From positions 1 to 12,294 of the forward strand of contig JAGAIH010000287.1 in the NCBI GenBank assembly GCA_017626655.1: 12,294 nt of DNA. The letters run 5' to 3'. Shown in pieces: positions 11,983 through 12,294 of the stretch. This stretch comes from Clostridia bacterium. Its GTDB lineage: Bacteria > Bacillota_A > Clostridia > Oscillospirales > CAG-272. The notes below the pieces were generated by a model. It was not told the DNA's origin. It was given only the letters and a program-made list of their open reading frames with translations, and ran no database searches. The position numbers were made by a program, and so were the translations under genes. How positions within the stretch are numbered: the first letter of the stretch is position 1; each line of letters begins with the position of its first letter.

Positions 11983-12294
11983 ATGAACAAGTTCATGCTC
12001 AACGAGACCTCCTACCACGGCGCGGGCGCCATTACCGCCGTTGTCGATGAGATCAAGGCCCGCGGCTTTGCCAAGGCCTTCGTCGCCACCGACCCCGACC
12101 TCATCAAGTTCGGCGTGGCCGCCAAGGTCACTGACCTGCTGGATGCCGCCGCCATCCCCTACGCCGTCTTCTCGGACATCAAGCCCAACCCCACCATCGA
12201 GAACGTCCAGAGCGGTGTCGCGGCCTTCAAGGCAGCCGAGGCTGACTGCATCGTGGCCATCGGCGGCGGCTCCTCCATGGACACCGCCAAGGCC
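11983..12294 (+). CDS. fucO: FucO-like iron-dependent alcohol dehydrogenase (5' part, cut by window end)
   Basis: The first 104 residues are present, with no stop before the window ends. The beginning FMLNETSYHGAGAI matches the typical FucO (lactaldehyde reductase) start, followed by the Rossmann-like stretch KAFVATDPDLIKFGV, the IKPNPTIENVQSGV segment (66-79) and the NAD-binding loop IGGGSSMDTAK (93-103). This is the group III iron-dependent alcohol dehydrogenase family, in which FucO reduces L-lactaldehyde to 1,2-propanediol during fucose or rhamnose breakdown. The iron-binding His/Asp residues lie in the missing part. AGAAAGGAAA upstream sets the start. Other alcohol dehydrogenases of the family (for example 1,3-propanediol or butanol types) are possible, but the N-terminus favours FucO. 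Confidence 0.85.
   Translation, partial: MNKFMLNETSYHGAGAITAVVDEIKARGFAKAFVATDPDLIKFGVAAKVTDLLDAAAIPYAVFSDIKPNPTIENVQSGVAAFKAAEADCIVAIGGGSSMDTAKA

Overview
The window looks like a chromosomal stretch of a fairly GC-rich Firmicute of class Clostridia, probably of the Oscillospiraceae type. This rests on strong AAGGAGG-type ribosome binding sites, near-consensus TTGACA/TATAAT promoters, Gram-positive style lipoprotein signals, an ECF sigma/anti-sigma pair with a single-span anti-sigma, and a mostly GCC/CTG/ACC-ending codon style. The exact taxon cannot be read from the sequence.

Layout from left to right. (1) The C-terminal end of a gene with an Ala/Lys/Pro-rich, histone-H1-like tail, closed by a hairpin terminator that can work in both directions (1-373). 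(2) A visibly AT-rich insert (about 316-1330). It holds a small membrane-anchored unknown protein on the minus strand, whose frame breaks at a run of seven A, and a divergent XRE-type small regulator. The two genes share back-to-back promoters that overlap on a perfect palindrome. (3) A minus-strand pair: a GH99-like lipoprotein with a C-terminal CBM9-like domain, transcribed from its own strong promoter towards a four-span membrane protein of unknown function (1374-4141). (4) An ECF sigma factor overlapping an 889-residue membrane-anchored, anti-sigma-like protein whose external part carries seven copies of a BamE/SmpA-like motif (4314-7568). (5) A minus-strand ferritin-like protein (7578-8057). 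(6) A plus-strand sugar-metabolism run: an N-acetylhexosamine 1-kinase-like enzyme behind a consensus promoter, an alpha-D-phosphohexomutase, a small lipoprotein, and the start of a FucO-like iron-dependent alcohol dehydrogenase that runs off the end.

The two large gaps of region 6 (9399-9680 and 11105-11460) are each filled by a related element. Each has about 25-bp terminal inverted repeats, and inside them two inverted hairpin modules flank an AT-rich core. They look like non-autonomous, MITE/REP-like elements that settled just after stop codons.

As a functional reading (inference), the kinase and mutase would turn a free hexosamine or hexose into the 1-phosphate and then the 6-phosphate. 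A FucO-like enzyme would reduce lactaldehyde from deoxysugar breakdown, and the GH99-like lipoprotein would act on glycans at the cell surface. Together these fit growth on host or plant glycans. The sigma/anti-sigma pair is a separate envelope-sensing unit.
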